Under the pieces are notes generated by a model that saw nothing but the letters and a program-made list of their open reading frames with translations, did no database searches and had not been told where the DNA came from. From an uncultured Bacilli bacterium (GTDB taxonomy: Bacteria > Bacillota_I > Bacilli_A > RF39 > UBA660): a DNA stretch of 6,879 nucleotides. Location of the stretch: the NCBI GenBank assembly GCA_944331725.1, contig CALVJE010000118.1, positions 1 through 6,879 on the forward strand. Direction: 5' to 3'. Position numbers and translations under genes: made by a program. This document shows positions 1 through 6,076 of this stretch, piece after piece; positions within the stretch are counted from its first letter, which is position 1, and every line of letters begins with the position of its first letter.

Positions 1-1005
1 ACATGTAAATCAAATAATGGTGTATGTCAAAAATGTTATGGACGTAACCTTGCAACTGGTAACTTAGTTGAAAAGGGAGAAGCTGTAGGTATTATGGCTG
101 CTCAATCAATTGGTGAACCAGGTACTCAGTTAACCATGCGTACATTCCACTCTGGAGGTGTTGCCCATGGTGGAGATGCCGATATTACTCAAGGGCTTCC
201 AAGAGTTGAAGAATTATTTGAAGCACGTACTCCAAAAGGAAAAGCAACAATTGCTGAAATCAGCGGTAAAGTCATTGGTATCGAAGAACAAAATGGCAAA
301 CATCTAATTACTATTGAAAATGAAGCAGGTGTAAGAGAACACGTAACAAATTACAACATGAAGGTTCGTGTTAGTGTTGGAGATGCTGTTGAAGCTGGTG
401 ACAAACTTACTGAAGGTGTTATTTCACCAAAAGAATTACTTGCTGTAACAGACCCGCTTACTGCTCAAGAATATATCTTAAAAGAAGTCCAAAAAGTATA
501 TAAACTTCAAGGTGTTGATATTTCCGATAAACATATTGAAATTATTGTTAAGAGAATGATTAACAAGGTACGTATTACAGATAGTGGTGACACAGACTTT
601 GTTGAAGGTCTAACAGTATCTCTAAGAGAATTTACTGAAGGAAATAAACCAGTCATTTTATCTGGTGGCATTCCTGCTAAAGGTAATCCAATTATGCTTG
701 GTATTACGAAGTCATCTCTTGAAACAGATTCATTCTTATCTGCTGCATCATTCCAAGAAACAACAAGAGTTTTAACCGATGCTGCTATTCATGGTAAAGT
801 TGACTACTTGCAAGGTTTAAAAGAAAATGTTATCATTGGAAAACTTATCCCTGCAGGTACAGGTTATAAACAATATAGTGATTTAACTATAGAACTTGAA
901 AAAGATGTTTTAGATGATGATGCTAGTGAAGTCCTAGAAGAAAAACTTATGGATGATGCTGATTTAAAAACAGAACTAGAAGGATCTCAAGAAGATGCTA
1001 TATAG
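1..1005 (+). CDS. rpoC: DNA-directed RNA polymerase subunit beta' (3' part, start lies before the window)
   Basis: This is the last 334 residues of the largest RNA polymerase subunit, which forms much of the catalytic cleft. The reading frame is open from base 1 and ends at TAG 1003-1005. Residues C2, C9 and C12 are three of the four ligands of the second zinc site (CX6CX2C; the first Cys lies upstream). The trigger loop follows: [20 protein letters not shown] at residues 33-52, with M46, R47 and H50 matching the catalytic Met-Arg-His of the E. coli enzyme at the same distance from the zinc site. ITQGLPR (62-68) and ELFEAR (71-76) come straight after, so the large trigger-loop insertion of E. 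coli is absent, as in Firmicutes. Conserved C-terminal blocks are [10 protein letters not shown] (174-183), GITKSSL (234-240), [10 protein letters not shown] (249-258) and [17 protein letters not shown] (272-288), followed by an acidic variable tail. Codon use is less AT-rich than in the downstream genes, as expected of a highly expressed gene. The identification is essentially certain. Confidence 0.98.
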   Translation, partial: TCKSNNGVCQKCYGRNLATGNLVEKGEAVGIMAAQSIGEPGTQLTMRTFHSGGVAHGGDADITQGLPRVEELFEARTPKGKATIAEISGKVIGIEEQNGKHLITIENEAGVREHVTNYNMKVRVSVGDAVEAGDKLTEGVISPKELLAVTDPLTAQEYILKEVQKVYKLQGVDISDKHIEIIVKRMINKVRITDSGDTDFVEGLTVSLREFTEGNKPVILSGGIPAKGNPIMLGITKSSLETDSFLSAASFQETTRVLTDAAIHGKVDYLQGLKENVIIGKLIPAGTGYKQYSDLTIELEKDVLDDDASEVLEEKLMDDADLKTELEGSQEDAI

Positions 1006-1019
1006 CATCTTCTTTTTTT
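991..1019 (+). terminator. Intrinsic terminator of rpoC, overlapping its stop codon
   Basis: Bases 991-1012 form a perfect palindrome (GAAGATGCTA followed by TAGCATCTTC around a central TA). It folds into an 8-10 bp stem and is followed directly by seven T residues (1013-1019). The left arm is the last codons of rpoC (EDAI) and the right arm starts with the TAG stop. The next promoter begins eight bases later, so transcription units are separated cleanly here. Confidence 0.9.
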
Positions 1020-1026
1020 GCTCAAT

Positions 1027-1055
1027 TTGACAAAATTGGCAATTTGTGTTAATAT
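1027..1055 (+). promoter_or_regulatory. Strong sigma-A promoter with extended -10, upstream of the metallophosphoesterase gene
   Basis: A perfect -35 TTGACA (1027-1032) is followed by a 17-base spacer and TAATAT (1050-1055), with the TGn extended -10 element at 1047-1049. Transcription should start near 1062, leaving a leader of about 23 bases before the ATG at 1085. It lies just downstream of the rpoC terminator and should drive the metallophosphoesterase gene and the transferase gene, and probably murD by read-through. Confidence 0.85.
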
Positions 1056-1070
1056 ATATCCCATATTTAA

Positions 1071-1076
1071 AGGGGG
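1071..1076 (+). promoter_or_regulatory. Ribosome binding site that fixes the start at 1085
   Basis: AGGGGG lies 8 bases before ATG 1085. A longer reading frame could open at GTG 1046, but that codon sits inside the promoter spacer, upstream of the expected transcript start, and has no Shine-Dalgarno sequence. ATG 1085 is therefore preferred. Confidence 0.85.
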
Positions 1077-1084
1077 TTTTTTTA

Positions 1085-2386
1085 ATGTCAAGGTTGCAAT
1101 CAATTTATGAATATTTTAGTAACTATTCTGAAGAAGAAATAAATGCTGTAATTAATTCTTTAAGTGAAGAAGAAAAAGCACTAATTATAGCTAGATATGG
1201 TAGTGATTTACACAATCCAAAACCAAGTGAAAATTGGAATAAAGATTTAAGTAAATTATTTTACAATATCCTAATTCCTAAAATTAGAAAATTATTAGCT
1301 CAAGAAAAAGTAATAACTCATGAAGAAAGAATAGATGAAACAAATTATATCCCAAGATTAATTGCCATGATTAAAGAACAAAAAACTGGTAATGAAATAT
1401 GTGAAGAATTACATATTACACCTGAAAAGTTAACTGCGGATTTATTAAATTTAAAAAATAATGGTTTTACATATTATCGCAAGTATTATTCTAATGGTAA
1501 TATAAGATATAATGGAGTTAATTCAATCTATAATTTAAAAGATTTAAAAAATATGTCTCAAGATAGAACAATCATTACTGATGCTGAAGATAATAGTTTA
1601 AAAGTCTTACTAATATCTGACCTTCATTTTGGTAATGATTTAGAAAGAATAGATTTAATAAATAAAGCCTTTGATTATTGTGTTAAAAATGGCATTCATC
1701 TAATTTTTTGTGGAGGAGACATTATTGATGGAACTTATACAGCTGGCTCACAAAAAATAACTGATGTGTATAAACAAGCAGAACATTTTATCAAAAATTA
1801 TCCATCAGATAAAAGTATTTTAACCTTTAGTGTTGCTGGAGATCATGATTTAAGTGCTCTAAATACATATTGCTTAAATTTAATTGATTTATGTAATAAT
1901 TATCGTCATGATTTTATCATCGGTGGTTATAATAATATGACGATTAATTTAAAAAACGATAAAATTCAATTATTTCACCATATCAATAATGGTAGCTTAA
2001 TAGAAACATGTTCTCCAATAATTTTACATGGCCATTCTCATCAATATAAAATTACAATTATAAATAATAAATTAAATATTATTATACCTTCATTATCTAA
2101 TATTAATCAACCAATGCCTACTGCCTTAGAATTAGAATTAACTTTTTATAAAGGTTATATCCGAAATGCTTCCGTAAAACAAATTAATTTAGAAAATAAT
2201 GATATTATTTTAAATGAAGCAAATTTTGATTTAATTAGACAAATAGTAACTAGCAGTGAAATTATTAGAAATACCGAAAATTTTAATCAAGATAACGATA
2301 GAGAATTAGGTATATCTAGAATGCTACAAAGATCTAAAGAACATCTATCTCAAATTGAAAAATTTAATATGAGATATAGTAGATAA
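1085..2386 (+). CDS. Calcineurin-like metallophosphoesterase with N-terminal sigma-region-4/winged-HTH-like segment
   Basis: This predicted cytoplasmic protein of 433 residues shows no signal peptide or membrane segment. Residues about 172-350 carry the metallophosphoesterase motifs in order: SDLHFG (D179, H181), GGDIIDG (D212, D215), GDHD (252-255), a histidine pair H298/H299, and GHSH (316-319). Together these form the usual two-metal site that hydrolyses phosphoester bonds; the substrate cannot be read from the sequence. The third motif is GDHD rather than GNHD, so the usual metal-binding Asn is Asp. The N-terminal part is unusual: residues about 15-70 (SLSEEEKALIIARYG at 25-39) resemble the start of sigma-70 region 4, and residues about 101-141 look like a winged helix-turn-helix. 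This may bind nucleic acid, or it may be a protein-interaction module. The C-terminal part (about 385-433) is helical and charged. The gene is first in the run leading to murD, with the next gene only 10 bases after its TAA. The phosphoesterase fold is secure; the role is unknown. Confidence 0.85.
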   Translation: MSRLQSIYEYFSNYSEEEINAVINSLSEEEKALIIARYGSDLHNPKPSENWNKDLSKLFYNILIPKIRKLLAQEKVITHEERIDETNYIPRLIAMIKEQKTGNEICEELHITPEKLTADLLNLKNNGFTYYRKYYSNGNIRYNGVNSIYNLKDLKNMSQDRTIITDAEDNSLKVLLISDLHFGNDLERIDLINKAFDYCVKNGIHLIFCGGDIIDGTYTAGSQKITDVYKQAEHFIKNYPSDKSILTFSVAGDHDLSALNTYCLNLIDLCNNYRHDFIIGGYNNMTINLKNDKIQLFHHINNGSLIETCSPIILHGHSHQYKITIINNKLNIIIPSLSNINQPMPTALELELTFYKGYIRNASVKQINLENNDIILNEANFDLIRQIVTSSEIIRNTENFNQDNDRELGISRMLQRSKEHLSQIEKFNMRYSR

Positions 2387-2396
2387 GAGGGTATTT

Positions 2397-2885
2397 ATGC
2401 AAAAGATATATGATTTTACTACCGAAAATGTTAGTGCCTATAAAGATATATTTGATTTTTCTAATGCTCGGGTATTAACTGTTTTAGGTAGTGGAGATCA
2501 GTATTTTACTTCTCTTCTAAATGGGGCCAAGAGTATTGAAGTTTTTGATTATAATATTGTTACTTGGTATTACTTTTTATTAAAATTTACGGCAATTAAA
2601 TATTTTTATGAAGATTTCTATCAAATGTTTATAACAGATAATTTAGATAATCTAAAAATATATAATAAATTACTCCCATTTTTGCCAAAAGAAAGTACTT
2701 GTTTTTTCAATAAGTTATATATTTTACAAAAAAATTTTTCTTCAATTAAAACTAATAACACTTTATTTTTATCATCATTAAAAAATAATAGTGTAAAGAT
2801 ACCTTATTTAAATAAAGAAAAATATTATGAATTACAAAGTATATTAGGAAAAATAGATGTTCCGGTATTTTATACTTATAATTAA
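2397..2885 (+). CDS. SAM-dependent transferase-like protein (DUF3419/BtaA-like), cut short by an in-frame stop
   Basis: The start is ATG 2397 with GAGGG (2387-2391) five bases upstream, and the preceding gene stops 10 bases before, so the two are co-transcribed. The 162 residues contain an SAM-binding Rossmann start: VLTVLGSGDQ at 26-35 (the glycine loop after strand 1) and VFDYN at 49-53, with an acidic residue ending strand 2. The following LLKFTAIKYF....F stretch recalls DUF3419/BtaA-type aminocarboxypropyl transferases. That family match is from memory of the pattern and is tentative. Translation ends at TAA 2883-2885 after FYTYN, yet the same frame stays open for 84 more codons that continue the fold. 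The product made here would lack the second half of the Rossmann domain and is probably inactive. A sequencing error or a recent nonsense mutation would both fit. Confidence 0.6.
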   Translation: MQKIYDFTTENVSAYKDIFDFSNARVLTVLGSGDQYFTSLLNGAKSIEVFDYNIVTWYYFLLKFTAIKYFYEDFYQMFITDNLDNLKIYNKLLPFLPKESTCFFNKLYILQKNFSSIKTNNTLFLSSLKNNSVKIPYLNKEKYYELQSILGKIDVPVFYTYN

Positions 2886-3140
2886 TTAGATTTAAAAAAT
2901 TTAATTAGTAATGATTTTGATATATTAATACTATCAAATATTTATAATTATTTAGATTTTAGTGTTTCAAACTATCGGGATTTTCTAGATGAATTTAATA
3001 TTCCTAATATTTTAGCACTATATGCTTGGGCAATGAATAGTGAAGAACAAATTGAATTTTATCAAAATGGCTTTGATGTTACTAAAATACCAGGAATTAC
3101 TAATAGAAGTAATTATATTCTTAGTTTAAATAAGAGATAA
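2886..3140 (+). pseudogene. Detached 3' part of the SAM-dependent transferase-like gene
   Basis: The frame is the same as the gene starting at 2397 and resumes immediately after its TAA. It encodes 84 residues and ends at TAA 3138-3140. It begins LDLKNLISNDFDILILSNIY, which looks like strand 4 of a Rossmann methyltransferase; the SNI motif is a feature of the DUF3419/BtaA-like group. The rest (ALYAWAMN, then a C-terminal strand ending SLNKR) is a plausible end of the domain. There is no start codon or ribosome site near 2886. The only in-frame ATG (3033) has no good Shine-Dalgarno sequence, so independent translation is unlikely. The complete gene would have been 2397-3140, about 247 residues. 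The absence of further stops or frameshifts points to a very recent break or a base-calling error. Confidence 0.75.
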
Positions 3141-3142
3141 TA

Positions 3143-3171
3143 TTGCAAAAAGAGCAATAAAAATATATAAT
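3143..3171 (+). promoter_or_regulatory. Candidate sigma-A promoter for murD
   Basis: TTGCAA (3143-3148), a 17-base spacer and a perfect TATAAT (3166-3171) predict a start near 3178, right at the Shine-Dalgarno sequence AGGTGA (3178-3183), giving a leader of about 11 bases. The -35 overlaps a small dyad, TATTGC (3141-3146) and GCAATA (3154-3159), which could be an operator or chance. In such AT-rich DNA a TATAAT can arise by chance, but the exact spacing supports it. Confidence 0.55.
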
Positions 3172-3188
3172 TTTAGTAGGTGATATAA

Positions 3189-4496
3189 ATGTATGAAAGA
3201 AAAAAAATCTTAATTTTAGGAGCAGCTCGTAGTGGTATTGCCGCAGCAAAACTACTAGCTTTAAAAAATGATGTTACCATAAGTGATTTAAAAGAGCTAA
3301 AAAAAGAAGATAAAGAGTTATTAGAGTCGCTAAAAGTAAAAATAATTATTACTGAAGATCAATGTAGTTTAATAAGTAAAAATTATGATTTAATAGTAAA
3401 AAATCCTGCGATAATGGCTACTAGTGATGTTGCAAAAAAAATTCATGAGTTAAATATTCCTTGTATCAATGAAATGGAACTTGCATATCATTATTTACCT
3501 GAGTATTTAACCATTATTGGTGTAACTGGTTCTAATGGAAAAACTACAACTGTTACAATGATTTATAATTTATTAAAGTTACATGGATATAAAGTTATCC
3601 TCGGCGGAAATATTGGTACACCTTTATGTGATTTATTGAGTGATATAAGTAGTAATGATATTTTACTTTTAGAAATCAGTGACCATCAATTATATGATTT
3701 TCATGATTTTAAAACTAATATAAGTGTCCTTACTAATCTTTGTCCCACCCATTTAGATTATCATGGAACTTATGAAAATTATATCAATACTAAGAAAAAA
3801 ATCTTTAATAATCATACTAATAAAGATATTGCTGTAATTAACTATAGCAATATTGATTCTATGAATTTAACTAAAGATATAGCATCTTCTAAAATATATT
3901 TTAATAATGATTCTAATTATATTAAAGATGGATTTTTATATTTAGATAACAAAAAATATGTTAATTTAGATGATATGTTATTAAAAGGCACTCATAACTA
4001 TGAAAATCTTTTAGCTTCTTTATTAGTTGTTAAACTCTTTAATTTAGACAAAGAAAAAGTTACAGAATTTATCAAAACATTTAGAGGAGTAGAACATAGA
4101 ATTGAATATGTTAAAACTATAGATGGAGTAGATTATTATAATGATTCTAAATCTACTAATCCAACAGCTACAATTACAGCATTAAAAACATTTAATAAAC
4201 CAATTCATCTAATTTTAGGTGGCCTAAATCGTAATCAAGATTTTAATGAGCTAAATAATTATTTGGATAATGTTAAAATAATCTATTCTATTGGTGAGGT
4301 TACAGAAATTGTTAGTGATTATGCCCAAACTAAAAATATTCCTTGCATCAAATGTTATAATTTAAATACAGCGATACAAAAGATTAAAGAAAATGTTGAG
4401 GGTGGTGAAATAGTATTATTATCACCAGGTAGTTCTTCTCAAGATCAATATAAAAAGTTTGAAGATCGGGGAGATGAATTTAAAAAATTGATTTAA
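3189..4496 (+). CDS. murD: UDP-N-acetylmuramoyl-L-alanine--D-glutamate ligase
   Basis: MurD is the cytoplasmic ATP-dependent ligase that adds D-glutamate to UDP-MurNAc-L-Ala, the second amino-acid step of peptidoglycan precursor synthesis. The length of 435 residues is normal for the family. Domain 1 starts with the Rossmann-like ILGAARSGIAAAKLL (9-23). Domain 2 has the ATP loop GVTGSNGKTTT (111-121), the metal-binding E162, H188 in THLDYHGT, and K202 at the place of the carbamylated lysine. GTHNYEN (267-273) leads into domain 3, which has EHRIEYV (302-308), NDSKSTN (318-324), GGLNRNQDF (344-352) and LSPGSSSQDQYKKFEDRGDEF starting at 411. The D-Glu contacts of the E. coli enzyme (K319, T321, S415, F422) map to K321, T323, S417 and F424. 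Departures from the usual pattern are SDHQL for SSFQL (164-168) and NPAI for SPGI (72-75). ATG 3189 is supported by AGGTGA five bases upstream. Here murD stands away from a division/cell-wall cluster, behind two unrelated genes. Confidence 0.95.
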   Translation: MYERKKILILGAARSGIAAAKLLALKNDVTISDLKELKKEDKELLESLKVKIIITEDQCSLISKNYDLIVKNPAIMATSDVAKKIHELNIPCINEMELAYHYLPEYLTIIGVTGSNGKTTTVTMIYNLLKLHGYKVILGGNIGTPLCDLLSDISSNDILLLEISDHQLYDFHDFKTNISVLTNLCPTHLDYHGTYENYINTKKKIFNNHTNKDIAVINYSNIDSMNLTKDIASSKIYFNNDSNYIKDGFLYLDNKKYVNLDDMLLKGTHNYENLLASLLVVKLFNLDKEKVTEFIKTFRGVEHRIEYVKTIDGVDYYNDSKSTNPTATITALKTFNKPIHLILGGLNRNQDFNELNNYLDNVKIIYSIGEVTEIVSDYAQTKNIPCIKCYNLNTAIQKIKENVEGGEIVLLSPGSSSQDQYKKFEDRGDEFKKLI

Positions 4497-4525
4497 AACT
4501 TAAAGCTTTAGCCTTAAGTTTTTTT
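4495..4525 (+). terminator. Intrinsic terminator after murD
   Basis: AAAACTTAA (4495-4503) pairs with TTAAGTTTT (4514-4522). After one A-C mismatch, GC/GC pairs close a TTTA loop (4507-4510). Seven T residues run from 4519 to 4525. The left arm begins inside the murD TAA stop. It ends the transcription unit before the promoter at 4546. Confidence 0.85.
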
Positions 4526-4545
4526 CAATTAATACTAAAAAGTAG

Positions 4546-4574
4546 TTGAAAAATATTTTAGAAAACAGTATAAT
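4546..4574 (+). promoter_or_regulatory. Sigma-A promoter for the membrane protein gene at 4606
   Basis: TTGAAA (4546-4551), a 17-base spacer and a perfect TATAAT (4569-4574) predict a transcript start near 4581 and a leader of about 25 bases with AAGGGG (4592-4597) eight bases before ATG 4606. It sits about 20 bases after the murD terminator, so this gene has its own transcription unit. Confidence 0.85.
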
Positions 4575-4605
4575 TAAAGTATGCTAATAATAAGGGGCTG
4601 ATATA

Positions 4606-5985
4606 ATGAATGAACAAAATCAAAATAATTTAGGACAAGCACAAAATTTGGGAACAACTCCCAATAATAATTTAAATGGTTCCAATACTTTAGGAACTCC
4701 AGATACTTTAGGAGCACCAAATATTAATCCAACACCAAATGTGGTTACAAATCCTCAAGTAGATGGTGTAAATCAAGTTCCAGGATCTGTACCTCCCCAA
4801 GGGGCAACTATCACTTCTAATCCTGAAGTTCCAACTCCAAGCACTCCAACACCAGCAGAACCAGTAGCAACACCAATTCCAGGTACTGAAAATGCTAATT
4901 CTAATATGCCAAGCAATATGGGTGGGGGCATAGGTCAAGAGCCAAGTAGTATTGCTTTAGGAAGTGTTGGTAGTAATGGATTTGTTGAACCAACTAAAAT
5001 AGAAGATATCGGAGCAGTTCCGCCAAAACAAGAAAAACCAAAAAGACCGATGAACAAAGTTTTATTTGTTATCATAATTGTTGTATTAATTGCAGCAGTA
5101 GCATTTGGAGTTTATTATTATTTAAATATGAGCAGTAATAAAGCTAATGTCACTCTTAAAGAGGTTACTATAGGATTGGGTGAAACATTATCGGATAATA
5201 TCAATGATTATGCAACCATCACTGGTGGAGGAGCAAGTTCATGTAACTTAAATAATAACAATGTTAATGCCAATGCTTTAGGTGATTACAATTTTACCAT
5301 TACTTGTGGAGATGATTCATATAGTGGTACAGTTCATGTTGTTGATGAAACAGCTCCAACGGCTGAACTTAAAGTATCTTATAAAGTTGTTAATACAACT
5401 ACTTATTCAATAGATGACTTTGTTGAATATTGCAATGATGCTTCAAATTGTACATTTAATTTTACTGATGAATCAGCAGTTCAAGGTTATCTAACTACTG
5501 CTGGTGGACCATATGATGTTGGAATTACTTTAACTGATGATGCTGGAAACCAAAAGGAAGTTAATGCCGTATTATATGTCGCACCATATGCTATTACAGC
5601 CATTACAGAATGTTCATCACCAGAATCAAGTATTGAAGGTTATGATGGAACTATGACTATTAGTGATAATTTATTAATTGGTAGTAGTGAAACAGGCCTA
5701 AATTATATGGGAATTGCTCGTCGGGTTTACACTTATACATTTGCTAATGAAGAAGATTATTTAAATGTTGTTGGGGATAAACCTGAAATAATAACCTTTA
5801 ATAATCAAACAGGTATAGCTTCATATGATGATACTAATCATGTTTTAACTATTTCAGCAGATTTACCACAATCAACTCTTGATTTAGAAGCCGGAGGAAC
5901 ATTTGATGTATCATACGGTGGCTTTAAAAATTATTATGAAAATAACTTAGGATATACTTGTACTAATAATATGAATGTTAATTAA
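4606..5985 (+). CDS. Single-pass membrane protein with low-complexity cytoplasmic tail and cysteine-paired beta-rich extracellular domains
   Basis: I do not recognise a named family for this 459-residue protein. Residues 1-140 are low complexity, rich in Asn, Pro, Gly, Thr and Ser, and probably disordered. A basic stretch (KQEKPKRPMNK, 141-151) precedes one hydrophobic segment at about 152-173, so the positive-inside rule puts the N-terminus in the cytoplasm and residues 174-459 outside. There is no signal peptidase or LPXTG site. The outside part looks beta-rich: residues 181-247, ending in YSGTVHVVDETAP, resemble a bacterial Ig-like (DUF5011-type) domain; 255-326 (PYDVGITLTDDAGNQKEV) look like a second; 329-459 are a third, distinct domain that vaguely recalls DUF1307-type lipoprotein domains. 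All six cysteines are outside, two per region: C213/C234, C276/C282 and C336/C452. This suggests disulfide bonds, though pairing is inferred. A role in the envelope or at the surface is likely; no enzyme motif was seen. Confidence 0.8.
   Translation: MNEQNQNNLGQAQNLGTTPNNNLNGSNTLGTPDTLGAPNINPTPNVVTNPQVDGVNQVPGSVPPQGATITSNPEVPTPSTPTPAEPVATPIPGTENANSNMPSNMGGGIGQEPSSIALGSVGSNGFVEPTKIEDIGAVPPKQEKPKRPMNKVLFVIIIVVLIAAVAFGVYYYLNMSSNKANVTLKEVTIGLGETLSDNINDYATITGGGASSCNLNNNNVNANALGDYNFTITCGDDSYSGTVHVVDETAPTAELKVSYKVVNTTTYSIDDFVEYCNDASNCTFNFTDESAVQGYLTTAGGPYDVGITLTDDAGNQKEVNAVLYVAPYAITAITECSSPESSIEGYDGTMTISDNLLIGSSETGLNYMGIARRVYTYTFANEEDYLNVVGDKPEIITFNNQTGIASYDDTNHVLTISADLPQSTLDLEAGGTFDVSYGGFKNYYENNLGYTCTNNMNVN
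4684..4719 (+). repeat. Two-copy 18-base tandem repeat inside the low-complexity tail
   Basis: AATACTTTAGGAACTCCA (4684-4701) is followed directly by GATACTTTAGGAGCACCA (4702-4719), identical at 15 of 18 positions. They encode NTLGTP and DTLGAP (residues 27-38). This suggests that the cytoplasmic tail grew by short in-frame duplication. Confidence 0.6.
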
Positions 5986-5997
5986 CATTCATATTTT
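5968..5997 (+). terminator. Probable weak intrinsic terminator: 28-base perfect palindrome over the stop codon
   Basis: Bases 5968-5995 are a perfect palindrome (AATATGAATGTTAA followed by its reverse complement), able to form a long AT-rich hairpin, then TTTTATTT (5994-6001). It contains the last codons (NMNVN) and the TAA stop of the gene at 4606. The T-run is interrupted and the stem is poor in GC, so termination may be partial. The palindrome could also be a protein-binding site, but the position at a gene end favours a terminator. Confidence 0.6.
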
Positions 5998-6030
5998 ATT
6001 TACAAAAACATATAAATTTATACTATATTC

Positions 6031-6059
6031 TTGTCATTATTAAAATCTCGTGATAAAAT
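6031..6059 (+). promoter_or_regulatory. Sigma-A promoter with extended -10 for the membrane protein gene at 6077
   Basis: TTGTCA (6031-6036), a 17-base spacer and TAAAAT (6054-6059), with TGA at 6051-6053 as a TGn extended -10, predict a start near 6066 and a leader of only about 11 bases. It follows the palindrome at 5968-5995, so this gene can be expressed independently of the one before. Confidence 0.7.
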
Positions 6060-6067
6060 TTAATTAT

Positions 6068-6072
6068 GGTGA
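6068..6072 (+). promoter_or_regulatory. Ribosome binding site that fixes the start at 6077
   Basis: GGTGA lies four bases before ATG 6077. The alternative GTG at 6050 overlaps the extended -10 element, lies upstream of the predicted transcript start, and has no Shine-Dalgarno sequence. Confidence 0.7.
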
Positions 6073-6076
6073 TGCT

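Noticed and set aside
2883..2885. Reassigned TAA (sense codon) to explain the split transferase gene
   Set aside because: Other genes in the window end at TAA at sensible protein ends (for example murD at 4494-4496), so TAA acts as a stop here.
3141..3159. Hairpin TATTGC/GCAATA as a terminator between the transferase remnant and murD
   Set aside because: The stem is only six pairs with a seven-base loop, and an A-run rather than a T-run follows on the + strand. It is better read as chance or as a dyad over the murD -35.
4708..4938. 76-residue open frame on the minus strand
   Set aside because: It lies wholly inside the Pro/Asn-rich coding region of the + strand gene. Its product is an odd Trp/Cys/Arg-rich string produced by antisense proline and threonine codons, and it has no ribosome site.
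5968..5995. Perfect palindrome as an operator or recombination site
   Set aside because: It lies over a stop codon and is followed by T-rich sequence, like the other gene ends in this window. No second copy or flanking repeat was seen that would suggest mobility.
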